Virus record (IMG/VR): IMGVR_UViG_3300023223_000690
Span: 1 to 40,793 of that record
Length of the DNA: 40,793 nucleotides
Strand: one strand, 5' to 3'
From: a virus
Positions 1-6,290 of this stretch are shown piece by piece. The translations under genes were made by a program, and so were the position numbers. A model generated the notes under the pieces. It was not told the DNA's origin, did no database searches, and worked only from the letters and a program-made list of their open reading frames with translations. Position 1 is the stretch's first letter. Every line of letters starts with the position of its first letter.

Positions 1-159
1 AATAACGATATCGAGAAGAAAGAGCTAAAATAAGCCGTTTAAGCAGTTTCCGAGGGCCTTGAGATTTTAGTACTGTGGTTCGGTCTGTGTCGAAATATAT
101 TCTGCGTTTCTGACGTATAATCACACTTCAACGGTCAATAGATGCTCTCGTGCCAGTAG
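1..159. other. Non-coding left edge
   Basis: No open frame here has coding character. The stretch lies downstream of the minus-strand DUF1376 gene and contains the first copy of the 25-bp terminal repeat at 78-102. If the molecule is circular, this would be the junction between the DUF1376 gene and the minus-strand gene ending the window at 40713. Only the repeat, and not bases 1-77, matches the right end. Confidence 0.5.
78..102. repeat. 25-bp terminal direct repeat, left copy
   Basis: This copy begins GTTCGGTCTGTG and ends AATATATTC. It is identical over 25 bases to 40769-40793, the last bases of the window. The base before it differs (G at 77, T at 40768), and the right copy stops only because the window stops. 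The core has a small dyad, TTCG...CGAA. It could be an assembly overlap, the join of a circular genome, or an attachment core. Confidence 0.85.
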
Positions 160-942
160 TTATGCGGAACTTTGCACAATATTCATTGTGCAAAGCTTGT
201 ACCACACATGGCCTGCTGCAGAGGCAATCTTTTCTTGCCTATAGGAGAATTTGGCTAGGGAAAGCCAATAAATTGAGAGGGATTTCTCAAGATAATTATG
301 ATCACAGAGATTGAATTTTTTTATTACTTCCGAGAAAGTTTTTGTGAAGTAAATTTTCTGAAAAGCGAAGGATTTCTGTAAAATGGCATGTTTCAGGGGT
401 TTTCCGGATTGCGAGGATTGCGTATGCTGCGTTTTTTGGCTTTGCTGAAGGGAATTGTACCCGGATTTTTTTTCTTGTTCTTTTTCTTTTCCTTTTTTAG
501 CTTTTTTATCTTTTTCTTTTTCTCCTTCTGACTCTGACTCTGAATAGCTATGTTTTGCCATTGGGTACCCATTGGGTGACCTATCATCTGTTTTATGGCT
601 TGACCAACGTATTTTAGCGCCCTTCTTTCCGCCTTCTATTTTTGTTTTTAAAATTTCTTGTTTTTCTTGGTAGATTTTTAAGAGCTTAGGATTGAATAGT
701 TTATCCCCTTTTTCTTTAAACTTAGCTAATATAGTAGACTTATAGCTATCCCATTGGGTATCCGATAGCTTAGTTATAGACTTTAATTTCTTGTCATCAT
801 TGGGCAGGAAACAAGGTTCTTCCTGTATCCATGAGTTTATGAGCAAGAGGAAATAAGCACCAATTTCGGTAACGTTCATGGATTGAACATCTATAGAAGA
901 GAGAAAATCCTGGACATAAAGAGGGAACCATGGGAATTTCAT
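160..942 (-). CDS. DUF1376-domain replication-type protein
   Basis: This 260-residue protein starts with a DUF1376/YdaU-like domain (about residues 1-90; note the WFPLYVQDFL start and the ERGAY-like TEIGAYFLLL segment). That family is found in phage and plasmid replication proteins, often beside origins. A highly charged Lys/Glu/Ser linker spans about residues 105-160. It is followed by a C-terminal part of about 80 residues that I do not recognise. The gene stands alone, divergent from the plus-strand early genes. It sits directly beside three 11-bp iterons and a DnaA box, which supports a role in replication initiation or helicase loading. The domain call comes from sequence pattern only. 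An initiator function is inference, and the family's biochemistry is poorly known. Confidence 0.75.
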   Translation of the reverse strand: MKFPWFPLYVQDFLSSIDVQSMNVTEIGAYFLLLINSWIQEEPCFLPNDDKKLKSITKLSDTQWDSYKSTILAKFKEKGDKLFNPKLLKIYQEKQEILKTKIEGGKKGAKIRWSSHKTDDRSPNGYPMAKHSYSESESEGEKEKDKKAKKGKEKEQEKKSGYNSLQQSQKTQHTQSSQSGKPLKHAILQKSFAFQKIYFTKTFSEVIKKFNLCDHNYLEKSLSIYWLSLAKFSYRQEKIASAAGHVWYKLCTMNIVQSSA

Positions 943-952
943 AGTATTTAGA

Positions 953-985
953 GAAAGAATAGGTAAGCTATAGGTGAACTATAGG
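953..985 (-). repeat. Three tandem 11-bp iterons
   Basis: Read on the plus strand the three units are GAAAGAATAGG, TAAGCTATAGG and TGAACTATAGG, each exactly 11 bp. They share AxxnTATAGG, the first unit being most diverged (GAATAGG). They lie 11-43 bp upstream of the DUF1376 start. One helical turn per unit puts every copy on the same DNA face, as in initiator- or repressor-binding iterons. They overlap any promoter for that gene, so autoregulation is plausible. Confidence 0.6.
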
Positions 986-1015
986 GAATAAAAGCAGAAA
1001 AAACAAGAGGATTTT

Positions 1016-1046
1016 TGTGGATAATTTGTTAATAAAATGTGAATAA
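1016..1046 (-). other. DnaA-box pair
   Basis: TGTGGATAA at 1016-1024 is the exact reverse complement of the consensus DnaA box TTATCCACA. TGTGAATAA at 1038-1046 is the same with one change. Both have the same orientation, 22 bp apart, and lie 31 bp beyond the iterons. A perfect 9-mer alone could occur by chance in AT-rich DNA. The pair beside the iterons is what gives it weight. Confidence 0.5.
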
Positions 1047-1210
1047 AATCTATCTGTTTTTGGTCCAAAATCAGGGTACTTTTTTGATGTATTTTGGATG
1101 TGTATTTTATGAAAAAATGAACCATTATTATTTCAAACATTTCTATTAAAATCAAGTAATTAGCAATATAATATTGACCATATTTTTAACATTTACGCAT
1201 TACGATTGTG

Positions 1211-1240
1211 TTGACAGACTATTATATATAAGAATATGGT
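1211..1240 (+). promoter_or_regulatory. Putative early promoter for the plus-strand module
   Basis: A perfect -35 TTGACA at 1211-1216 is followed after 18 bp by TATGGT (1235-1240, 4 of 6 matches to TATAAT). It points toward the gene at 1464. A transcript from here would have a leader of about 215 nt carrying the hairpins at 1302-1327 and 1410-1434. Confidence 0.45.
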
Positions 1241-1301
1241 GGCGTTGTTCCCGTTCCATTTCTATCCTTTTATCACTATAAGATGACATTACTGGTTTTC
1301 C

Positions 1302-1327
1302 TTGCGCTGCATGCTGGCATTACGCAA
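1302..1327 (+). other. Leader hairpin
   Basis: TTGCG (1302-1306) pairs with CGCAA (1323-1327), and inside it ATGC (1311-1314) pairs with GCAT (1317-1320). It lies in the presumed untranslated leader of the early transcript. It may be an RNA element; no known riboswitch class is recognised. Confidence 0.35.
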
Positions 1328-1409
1328 GACAATATTATTAATTATTTCTTTGTTGCTTCCGGGTCCATCCCGATTGAACAATTGGAGATTTTTCCGAATC
1401 TTGTTTTTT

Positions 1410-1434
1410 AAACCCCGTCGATTTCGACTGGTTT
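1410..1434 (+). terminator. Attenuator-like hairpin before the first early gene
   Basis: AAACC (1410-1414) pairs with GGTTT (1430-1434), and GTCGA (1417-1421) pairs with TCGAC (1424-1428) in a tight inner stem. The hairpin is followed by a T-rich run (ATTTTTTC from 1436). This is the form of an intrinsic terminator, yet it sits 30 nt upstream of the first start codon at 1464. It therefore looks like an attenuator or antitermination point. Confidence 0.4.
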
Positions 1435-1463
1435 AGATTTTTTCTATTCTTTTTCTTTTTATC

Positions 1464-1655
1464 ATGACTACCGCTACAATCACGCATGAACGTGAAGACG
1501 GAATTCTTTATATTTACGTGCCTAAGACATGGGGTGCAAATAGCAAGCAAAGAGCTATTAAGTATGTGAAAAGCTCATTCAAACCCTATTCTCACAAAAA
1601 AGAAATAGACACATTATCAAAAGATTTCTGCCATATATTTGTAAAAGATTACTAG
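1464..1655 (+). CDS. Small hypothetical protein (63 aa)
   Basis: This is the first gene of the plus-strand module. The protein starts MTTATITHERED and has alternating beta-like and basic segments (ILYIYVPKTW, then a Lys-rich middle). No family is recognised. The start codon follows a strongly pyrimidine-rich leader (TTCTTTTTCTTTTTATC) with no Shine-Dalgarno sequence. Its first codons resemble those of the next gene (both encode M-x-x-ATIT), which may reflect a shared translation-start context. Confidence 0.55.
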   Translation: MTTATITHEREDGILYIYVPKTWGANSKQRAIKYVKSSFKPYSHKKEIDTLSKDFCHIFVKDY

Positions 1656-1689
1656 TCCTTTCTCCCGTAACTTCTCTTACTGAGAGGTT

Positions 1690-1714
1690 ATGGAGAGCGG
1701 ATTTTACGCTCCAT
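1690..1714 (+). other. Intergenic hairpin before the 1729 gene
   Basis: ATGGAG(AG)CG at 1690-1699 pairs with CGCTCCAT at 1707-1714 with a two-base bulge. The hairpin buries an in-frame upstream ATG at 1690 and ends 14 nt before the preferred start at 1729. A weaker stem (ACTTCTC with GAGAGGT) precedes it. It may act as an attenuator or processing site. Confidence 0.4.
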
Positions 1715-1728
1715 TTCATTCTTTACTC

Positions 1729-2106
1729 ATGTCCCCTGCTACAATTACATCACCGGCGAAAAAAATCCACAAATGGATGACTCTCAAAAATAAATTCAAA
1801 AATTCCCTCGAAAAAGAAGCAGAGTCATTGACCGGAGCAATAGGCATTCAGGACAGAGCAGAGAAACTTTCCGGAAGAAGAATGACACTACACGAAGCAA
1901 TAGAATGTCTTTCCACAGAAACAATACAAATTATGAAGTCCCAAAAGAAATTCCTCGTTCAAATTGTCGAAAGAGTTTTTTCAGAGGTTGAAGTAGAAGC
2001 TAAAAACGAAGAAATTGCTCGAGAAATGATTTGTAATGGTTATCACGAAACACCTCTCGAAATGCGAAGAGATTTTATTGACATCGAACAAGTTATCGAA
2101 AAATAA
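1729..2106 (+). CDS. Hypothetical helical protein (125 aa)
   Basis: The frame is open from 1690, but that ATG lies inside a hairpin. The ATG at 1729 follows the pyrimidine-rich leader (CATTCTTTACTC) seen at other genes, so I prefer it. The product is charged and mostly helical, rich in Glu and Lys, with no membrane segment and no recognised domain. Its gene lies between two hairpin-bearing gaps in the early module. Function is unknown. Confidence 0.6.
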   Translation: MSPATITSPAKKIHKWMTLKNKFKNSLEKEAESLTGAIGIQDRAEKLSGRRMTLHEAIECLSTETIQIMKSQKKFLVQIVERVFSEVEVEAKNEEIAREMICNGYHETPLEMRRDFIDIEQVIEK

Positions 2107-2114
2107 AACCCTTT

Positions 2115-2157
2115 CTCCTCCTTCCCTTTCCTTCCAGAGAAAAGAAGGGAAGGGGAG
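2115..2157 (+). terminator. Strong hairpin after the 125-aa gene
   Basis: TTCCCTT (2122-2128) pairs with AAGGGAA (2145-2151). The stem extends by CTCC against GGGG, plus two more pairs past a bulge. A second small stem, GAGTG (2157-2161) with CACTC (2171-2175), encloses TGTTTTTGT. The two together resemble a partial terminator in the 143-nt gap before the next gene at 2250. Confidence 0.4.
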
Positions 2158-2249
2158 AGTGTGTTTTTGTCACTCCTAGTTCACTCCTTTTAATTTAACC
2201 CCCTTCATCCTCATCCTAGTTCCCTTTTTTCCTTTTATTTTTTTTCATT

Positions 2250-2435
2250 ATGCAAACATATTCTATTTTCAATAGACGTGATGATGCAAAACCAATGCAA
2301 CTTGGTGTCCATCTTCAAGACAATGTCAGAGAAAAACTCGAAACAGGCAAATTCGCACTCGTACCCGAAATAACGGATGGCCACTTAATTTCTCTCTGCC
2401 TTTGTGAATTCTCTAAAATAAAACAGAGGAAATAA
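2250..2435 (+). CDS. Small hypothetical protein (61 aa)
   Basis: This 61-residue protein starts MQTYSIFNRRDD and ends in a basic KIKQRK tail. No domain is recognised. The start codon follows a long oligopyrimidine leader (CCTTTTATTTTTTTTCATT) with no Shine-Dalgarno sequence. The position within the early module and clean spacing to both neighbours support it being a gene. Function is unknown. Confidence 0.5.
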   Translation: MQTYSIFNRRDDAKPMQLGVHLQDNVREKLETGKFALVPEITDGHLISLCLCEFSKIKQRK

Positions 2436-2498
2436 TAAATACATACAGAATATATACATATTTCCCTTTTTCTATTTTTTTACTTTTTTTACCTAAAG

Positions 2499-2879
2499 AT
2501 GCCAACTACAAAAGAAGTAACTATTGCTATTTGTGACTGCGGTGAACCATATATGTGGACTTACATGTTTCCCTACAATGAATGGTATTGCATCCGTTGT
2601 GGATCTAAGCATGGAATGCTCGGTGTAGACGGTGAAACTGTGCAATCAAACTCTGCACTGGCAAAAAAGCACAAAGCAATGGAGAAACTATTTTCTGCAG
2701 CCCGGAAACATTATGTGCCTCCTAACTCTGGCATGCACGAATGTAAAAAATGTCAAGAGTCAGCAGATTCATATAATCATAGAGGGCATTTAACTAAATT
2801 GCAAGAACAGAGGCATCAAAAATCAAAAGATAAAATCCGCGCACTTTTGGAAGATACAGATTATGATCCTTTCGAATAA
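2499..2879 (+). CDS. Zinc-ribbon protein (126 aa)
   Basis: Two metal-binding clusters are visible. Cys12 and Cys14 with Cys31 and Cys34 (CxC...CIRC) form a zinc ribbon. Cys82 and Cys85 with His94 and His97 form a second CxxC...HxxH site. The C-terminus is basic, then acidic. Such proteins often bind nucleic acid or act as small regulators or adaptors, but no named family is recognised. The gene lies in the middle of the plus-strand early module and starts after a T-rich leader. Confidence 0.6.
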   Translation: MPTTKEVTIAICDCGEPYMWTYMFPYNEWYCIRCGSKHGMLGVDGETVQSNSALAKKHKAMEKLFSAARKHYVPPNSGMHECKKCQESADSYNHRGHLTKLQEQRHQKSKDKIRALLEDTDYDPFE

Positions 2880-2927
2880 ACTATATTTGTTGATTATTTT
2901 TTTATTTTCTCCTTTTTCCTCTTTCCC

Positions 2928-3098
2928 ATGAATGACAATACACCTGTTGCTAAAATACCATCGTCCGAAATCAAGAAAATCGATGAGCAGCTTAAAAAAA
3001 CCGGTTATGCTACAGACAGGCCATCACCAGAAGCGATTGTAAAATACCTAGACAAAAAACATGAACAGAAAGTTAGCGCACTAGATAACGCACTCTGA
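2928..3098 (+). CDS. Small hypothetical protein (56 aa)
   Basis: This 56-codon frame runs from ATG at 2928 to TGA at 3096-3098. The product starts MNDNTPVAKIPSSE and is charged and soluble (many Lys, Glu and Asp). The start follows the pyrimidine leader TTTTTCCTCTTTCCC, the same pattern as its neighbours. A two-hairpin gap follows the stop. No function is recognised. Confidence 0.5.
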   Translation: MNDNTPVAKIPSSEIKKIDEQLKKTGYATDRPSPEAIVKYLDKKHEQKVSALDNAL

Positions 3099-3103
3099 TT
3101 GCT

Positions 3104-3150
3104 AGGGACATGAATGTCCTCAAGTGACACACTTTTGGCTTAATAAAGCC
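3104..3150 (+). other. Two intergenic hairpins
   Basis: GGACAT (3106-3111) pairs with ATGTCC (3114-3119). GGCTT (3137-3141) pairs with AAGCC (3146-3150). Both lie in the 68-nt gap between the 56-aa and 57-aa genes. Neither has a clear T-run, so RNA stabilisation or processing is as likely as termination. Confidence 0.4.
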
Positions 3151-3166
3151 GCTTTAACGTAAAATT

Positions 3167-3340
3167 ATGAAAACATTCCTTAAAATCCTCTTAGCAATCT
3201 TGATTATTGGCTGGCTCATCGCTGTTTCCGCACTCTTTGGAGGCTGCAAAATGGCTCAACCAAAAGAAAGAGATTGGAATTGTGCCAATGAGAGATATTC
3301 AGATGATGACGAATGCGAAACACCGGCAAATAAATGGTGA
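3167..3340 (+). CDS. Small membrane or lipoprotein-like protein (57 aa)
   Basis: The 57-residue product has a basic start (MKTFLK), a hydrophobic core to about residue 25, and FGGC with Cys27. That could be a weak lipobox (L-F-G-G-C), making it an exported lipoprotein; a simple membrane anchor is the alternative. The remainder is hydrophilic with two further cysteines (Cys39, Cys50). The next two genes also encode exported or membrane proteins, so this part of the module may act on the cell envelope, for example in superinfection exclusion. That role is inference. Confidence 0.5.
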   Translation: MKTFLKILLAILIIGWLIAVSALFGGCKMAQPKERDWNCANERYSDDDECETPANKW

Positions 3341-3347
3341 TCTTTTA

Positions 3348-3382
3348 AGGGGATGCCCGGTTATAGGGTATCCCTGCTTTTT
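3348..3382 (+). terminator. Intrinsic terminator or attenuator
   Basis: AGGGGATGCCC (3348-3358) pairs with GGGTATCCCT (3366-3375), with one bulged G and one mismatch, followed by GCTTTTT. This is a typical Rho-independent terminator. The next gene begins 11 nt later in the same direction, so either that gene is expressed by readthrough or this is an attenuator. Confidence 0.6.
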
Positions 3383-3393
3383 ATAAAATTATC

Positions 3394-3630
3394 ATGAACA
3401 AACAGTTCATTCTCTTCCTTTTGGCTTTTGCAATAGTATTCACCATTACTATGCTTTTTAGAAACTATACGTTCAGAACAGAGGGCCGTAAATGTGATTC
3501 ATCCATGGATACGCCAGGAATATTTGGAATACAGCATATTCCTTTCAATGGTGGCTGCAGATTGGAATATAATGTTCTAAATTTAAAAAACGGATCCATA
3601 GAAAAGCGCACAAAAAATATCTACTTTTAA
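3394..3630 (+). CDS. Single-TM small protein (78 aa)
   Basis: Residues 4-22 are strongly hydrophobic (FILFLLAFAIVFTITMLF), giving one N-terminal membrane anchor or uncleaved signal. About 55 residues follow, presumably outside, with two cysteines (Cys34, Cys55) that could form a disulphide. It starts just after a terminator-like hairpin and ends 18 nt before the secreted SGNH hydrolase. No family is recognised. An envelope role together with its neighbours is inferred. Confidence 0.55.
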   Translation: MNKQFILFLLAFAIVFTITMLFRNYTFRTEGRKCDSSMDTPGIFGIQHIPFNGGCRLEYNVLNLKNGSIEKRTKNIYF

Positions 3631-3648
3631 TATTCTCACCTCTTTCTC

Positions 3649-4272
3649 ATGAGAAACCTATTCCTTATATTCTTTATGATCTTCGCTTTTTCATTCCCTG
3701 TGTTTAGCGCGGGGGATGAAATTGTGAATCTAGTTGCATTCGGTGACTCGAACACTTTCGGCAAAAACGTAAAATGGAGCTCCATCTGGAGTTTCAGGCT
3801 ACAAAAAACATACAAACAGGATCGATTCATAAATTCCGGGAAGAGTGGAAATACCGCTCTGGATTTACTCGATAGGCTACAAAAAGATGTTTACGATTAT
3901 TACAGAGAAGGGCAACGGAATATCGTAATAGTGAATATCGGTGTAAATGATCTTTATCCGCCGGAATCCGATCCGGATATCGTTTTCGATGATATTGAAA
4001 TAGCCTGGAGTCATCTTTCTGCTAATAACTGGGAATTATGGGCCAGCACAATTACACCGGTAACAGGCGATAATGTACGCAATGATAAAATCCGGATCCT
4101 CAATAAAAAAATACGGAAATCTGGAATTCCATATATTGACGGATACAAGATTTTCGTTCACCCTGATGACAACAATATGTCAAGGGCCAACTATATTCAA
4201 GCAGATGGAACCCACTGGTCCGGGCTTGGCCATAGAAAATTCTATAATTCAGTGAAGAAGAAACTTTTTTAA
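3649..4272 (+). CDS. Secreted SGNH/GDSL-family hydrolase
   Basis: The 207-residue protein has a signal peptide (about residues 1-20, ending VFSA). It then has the SGNH blocks: GDSN with nucleophile Ser34 (block I), a Gly in the SGKSGN region near 63-68 (block II), GVND with Asn100 (block III), and DGTH with Asp186 and His189 (block V). The family comprises esterases, lipases and carbohydrate deacetylases. With a signal peptide it should act outside the cytoplasm, for example by removing acetyl groups from surface polysaccharide or peptidoglycan. It follows two small membrane-protein genes in the early module. A second SGNH domain lies in the tail fibre at 24717-27146. The substrate is unknown. 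Confidence 0.85.
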   Translation: MRNLFLIFFMIFAFSFPVFSAGDEIVNLVAFGDSNTFGKNVKWSSIWSFRLQKTYKQDRFINSGKSGNTALDLLDRLQKDVYDYYREGQRNIVIVNIGVNDLYPPESDPDIVFDDIEIAWSHLSANNWELWASTITPVTGDNVRNDKIRILNKKIRKSGIPYIDGYKIFVHPDDNNMSRANYIQADGTHWSGLGHRKFYNSVKKKLF

Positions 4273-4281
4273 CCTCACCAC

Positions 4282-4497
4282 ATGAAAAAAACAATCCTCC
4301 AAATCGAAATACCTTATGAAATCGCAGAAGAGATTGAGAAAGATCGAATTGAATTCCAGGTTGAATCCACAGAAAGATTCATCGAATCGATGCTGATCGC
4401 CAGAAAGGGAATTTATAATTATCCGAAGTTCTGGCGCGAATGTTTCCGACTACGACCGGAAAAGAAAATCATTGACGAAAATAAACCAGAGGAATAA
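4282..4497 (+). CDS. Small hypothetical protein (71 aa)
   Basis: This is the last gene of the plus-strand module, 9 nt after the SGNH gene, starting MKKTILQIEIPYEI. The Glu/Ile-rich N-terminus followed by an RFIESMLIAR helix resembles ribbon-helix-helix-sized proteins, but I cannot assign a family. A bidirectional terminator follows 30 nt after the stop. Function is unknown. Confidence 0.55.
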   Translation: MKKTILQIEIPYEIAEEIEKDRIEFQVESTERFIESMLIARKGIYNYPKFWRECFRLRPEKKIIDENKPEE

Positions 4498-4527
4498 ACT
4501 GTTTCATGAAGGTAAAGGATGGAACTA

Positions 4528-4563
4528 CACAAAAACCCTGTTACCTAGACTGGGGTTTTTGTG
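4528..4563. terminator. Bidirectional terminator between converging operons
   Basis: CACAAAAACCC (4528-4538) is a perfect 11-bp complement of GGGTTTTTGTG (4553-4563), with a 14-nt loop. The A-run/T-run in the arms gives a GC-capped stem with a T tract in either direction. It sits exactly where the plus-strand module (ending 4497) and the long minus-strand operon (ending about 4634) converge. Confidence 0.75.
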
Positions 4564-4633
4564 CTATACAATAAAAAACATGGAACCTGTCAAATTACAG
4601 CCTCACAGGATTCGTTTTAAGAGGTTCTTTTGG

Positions 4634-4753
4634 TCACTGGCTTGTCTTCCCTCCTCTCGTTTTGATCTCTCCAGATGCCTCCTTTGCTTTGATCAATTTG
4701 ACCTGTTTGAGTGTGAACACTCTTCCGGATGGTGAACGGAACTTTCCTTTCAT
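4634..4753 (-). CDS. Tiny basic protein (39 aa), last gene of the minus operon
   Basis: This 39-codon frame starts 11 nt after the stop of the two-TM gene. It encodes a Lys/Arg-rich soluble peptide (starts MKGKFRSPSGRV, includes KQVKLIKAKE). No family is recognised. Position, spacing and a sensible composition support it, but its length alone does not. It ends about 70 nt before the bidirectional terminator. Confidence 0.35.
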   Translation of the reverse strand: MKGKFRSPSGRVFTLKQVKLIKAKEASGEIKTRGGKTSQ

Positions 4754-4764
4754 TGGCCCGGAGG

Positions 4765-4962
4765 TTATTTTTTCAAAAGGCATTTACGAAAGAGAAATAT
4801 TGCAATCGAAATTATAGAGCATCCAATCAAGAAACGGAAATCTTTTTCTGGAACATCTTTATCAAGAATGGCCGCGCAGAAAAATAATGCCCCCGCAATG
4901 AGGAATGTATAGCTGACAATCTTGGCGCCACATTGCCTGACATCGTAATCAAACATGGACAT
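4765..4962 (-). CDS. Two-TM small membrane protein (65 aa)
   Basis: Two hydrophobic segments (about residues 15-33 and 43-60) are separated by a charged turn (DKDVPEKDFR), and the C-terminus is basic (RKCLLKK). The size and layout suit a class II holin or another small phage membrane protein. It starts 4 nt after the peptide deformylase stop. The better holin candidate is at 9281, so this one could be an antiholin-like or exclusion protein. Either role is inference. Confidence 0.55.
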   Translation of the reverse strand: MSMFDYDVRQCGAKIVSYTFLIAGALFFCAAILDKDVPEKDFRFLIGCSIISIAIFLFRKCLLKK

Positions 4963-4968
4963 GGGGCT

Positions 4969-5442
4969 TTAGAAAATATGCTTTCCATTCATATGATCGA
5001 TTTCATGCTGCATGATAAAAGCGAATTCATTTTTTACTAGCTGTTCTTTGTGATCTGTTCTCTGCCCGGATGGATTTATTTCAATGAAGTTCGCAGTGAT
5101 ACGCGTATATCTATAAACTCCTCTTAGACACATTTTTTCTGCAAAGCTCATACAGCCTTCATTGTGTATTTTCCTTCTTTGCCCTGAGACTATATGCGGA
5201 TTCACAACTGCAGTGCCACCTTTCAATACAAAGAACCTGAGCGGGGCCTCCTGGTCTATCTGGCAGTGAGCCAGGGCAAGGGCTCCGTTCTTATGGTTGC
5301 CGATTGGCAAGTGACACATTTCGGCCATTAATGGCATCAGCTTTCTAACGAAAGTATCAATATCTCCATCTGTGCATTTTTTAGATACCTTGTTAGAAAT
5401 ATTTTGAATGACTCCCTTTATAGCATGTAATTTTTCACTCAT
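4969..5442 (-). CDS. def: Peptide deformylase
   Basis: From the start at 5442 the product is 157 residues. It has all three deformylase motifs in order: GALALAHCQ at about 53-61 (GxGxAAxQ-like), EGCMS at 95-99, and HEIDH at 146-150, supplying the Cys and two His metal ligands. The enzyme removes the N-formyl group from nascent proteins. It ends right after motif 3, without the long C-terminal helix of many bacterial enzymes, as in known phage deformylases. The frame is open upstream to 5709. I chose 5442 because ATGAGTGA overlaps the upstream stop by 8 nt, a pattern repeated in this genome. Motif 1 is degenerate. Confidence 0.85.
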   Translation of the reverse strand: MSEKLHAIKGVIQNISNKVSKKCTDGDIDTFVRKLMPLMAEMCHLPIGNHKNGALALAHCQIDQEAPLRFFVLKGGTAVVNPHIVSGQRRKIHNEGCMSFAEKMCLRGVYRYTRITANFIEINPSGQRTDHKEQLVKNEFAFIMQHEIDHMNGKHIF

Positions 5443-6286
5443 AGGAATAAAGAAATTTTGAATTTGGATCGAAAAAGACTGGCTCTCTTTGTATAGCCCG
5501 GTCGCAATTGATGTAATATGGACATTTAAAGCATTTTGTGGACCGCTCGCTTTCTTCCACCATGGGGAATTTTCCGGATTCTTGCGCTTCAATATACTGC
5601 TGCAGTGCATCAAATACAACGGCCCTTTTTTCAAGTAAGATTTTGGCCGGGATGGTGATAGAAATTGTTCTCGAGAATTTATGTTTATCGACAACATCAA
5701 TAATGGCATCTCTCAACGTGTCACTATCATCCTGCAACTGGATTAGAAGCTGGTAAAAGCTCATCTGAAAAAGATAATCCCATCCGAACTCTGAAATATC
5801 ATGGTGTGCACTTTCTACGGACCGCAAGAATTTATAATCCCGGAAGAAATTCGCTTTCGGATCCCTTGGGAACCTGTCAATCTCACCTCTAAGCGCATAT
5901 TTGCCCATATATCTGTTGGTTATCACCTTAAGCATTTGATAATCACCATTCAAATCTAAAATCGGCTGTCTCTCTGCTTCTTCTATGGCAAGTAAGACGG
6001 CTTTTCCTTCCGGTTCGCTTAAAACTTTCATCCCGGTTTCTAATGCATATTTTTTCCTATTCATTCTCGGCGGTGCGATAATCCATTTTTTGCGCCATTC
6101 TTTCTCACCATGATACAGAAAATCCTCAAAAGCTAAGCCCTGAAGGAACTTTGCATCATCCTCTTCGAAACCTTCTTCTTCTTTCTCATATTCAAGACAA
6201 TACCGGTGCTTACATATCAGAAAGTTCTTCAGCTTGCTGGAGGTTATAAAACCCCGGTTTTTCTCTAGATATGATTGATCGCTCAT
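5435..6286 (-). CDS. Cas4-like PD-(D/E)XK exonuclease with Fe-S cysteines
   Basis: The preferred start at 6286 gives 283 residues; the frame is open to 6478, but that overlaps the methyltransferase. The nuclease core shows GEID (134-137), DYK (Asp150, Lys152) and a Gln/Tyr segment (about 173-177), as in RecB/Cas4-type nucleases. Cys25 pairs with a C-terminal cluster Cys252, Cys255 and Cys261, the arrangement that binds a 4Fe-4S cluster in Cas4 and AddB. It is co-transcribed with a RecT-like annealing protein. The natural role is therefore the exonuclease of a two-component recombination system, making single strands for RecT. It starts 4 nt after the methyltransferase stop. Confidence 0.8.
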   Translation of the reverse strand: MSDQSYLEKNRGFITSSKLKNFLICKHRYCLEYEKEEEGFEEDDAKFLQGLAFEDFLYHGEKEWRKKWIIAPPRMNRKKYALETGMKVLSEPEGKAVLLAIEEAERQPILDLNGDYQMLKVITNRYMGKYALRGEIDRFPRDPKANFFRDYKFLRSVESAHHDISEFGWDYLFQMSFYQLLIQLQDDSDTLRDAIIDVVDKHKFSRTISITIPAKILLEKRAVVFDALQQYIEAQESGKFPMVEESERSTKCFKCPYYINCDRAIQREPVFFDPNSKFLYSYE

Positions 6287-6290
6287 TTTT

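Larger units (their letters stand above)
943..1463. promoter_or_regulatory. Divergent AT-rich control region, candidate origin
   Basis: This 521-bp stretch has no credible gene and separates the minus-strand DUF1376 gene from the plus-strand early module. From left to right it holds three 11-bp iterons, a perfect and a one-mismatch DnaA box, about 150 bp of very AT-rich DNA, a TTGACA promoter, and two hairpins in the transcribed leader. Iterons plus DnaA boxes plus AT-rich DNA next to a replication-type gene are the usual parts of a theta-type origin. This is the best origin candidate in the window, but unproven. Confidence 0.5.

Noticed and set aside
78-102. Reading the terminal repeat as a tRNA-type attachment site
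   Set aside because: The GGTTCG start resembles a T-arm, but no cloverleaf can be drawn around it and there is no integrase gene.
393-587. 64-codon ORF inside the DUF1376 gene
   Set aside because: It is made of Lys runs read from the charged linker of the real gene in another frame.
1338-1550. 70-codon minus-strand ORF over the early leader
   Set aside because: It overlaps the hairpin, the pyrimidine leader and the start of the better-supported plus-strand gene at 1464, and its product is Lys/Ser/Asn-rich with no coding character.
4472-4735. 87-codon plus-strand ORF at the convergent junction
   Set aside because: It reads through the terminator hairpin and is antisense to the small minus-strand frame at 4634-4753; composition is not protein-like.
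5435-6286. A CRISPR-Cas system, because of the Cas4-like nuclease
   Set aside because: No repeat-spacer array and no other cas gene is present; the RecT partner gives a simpler explanation.
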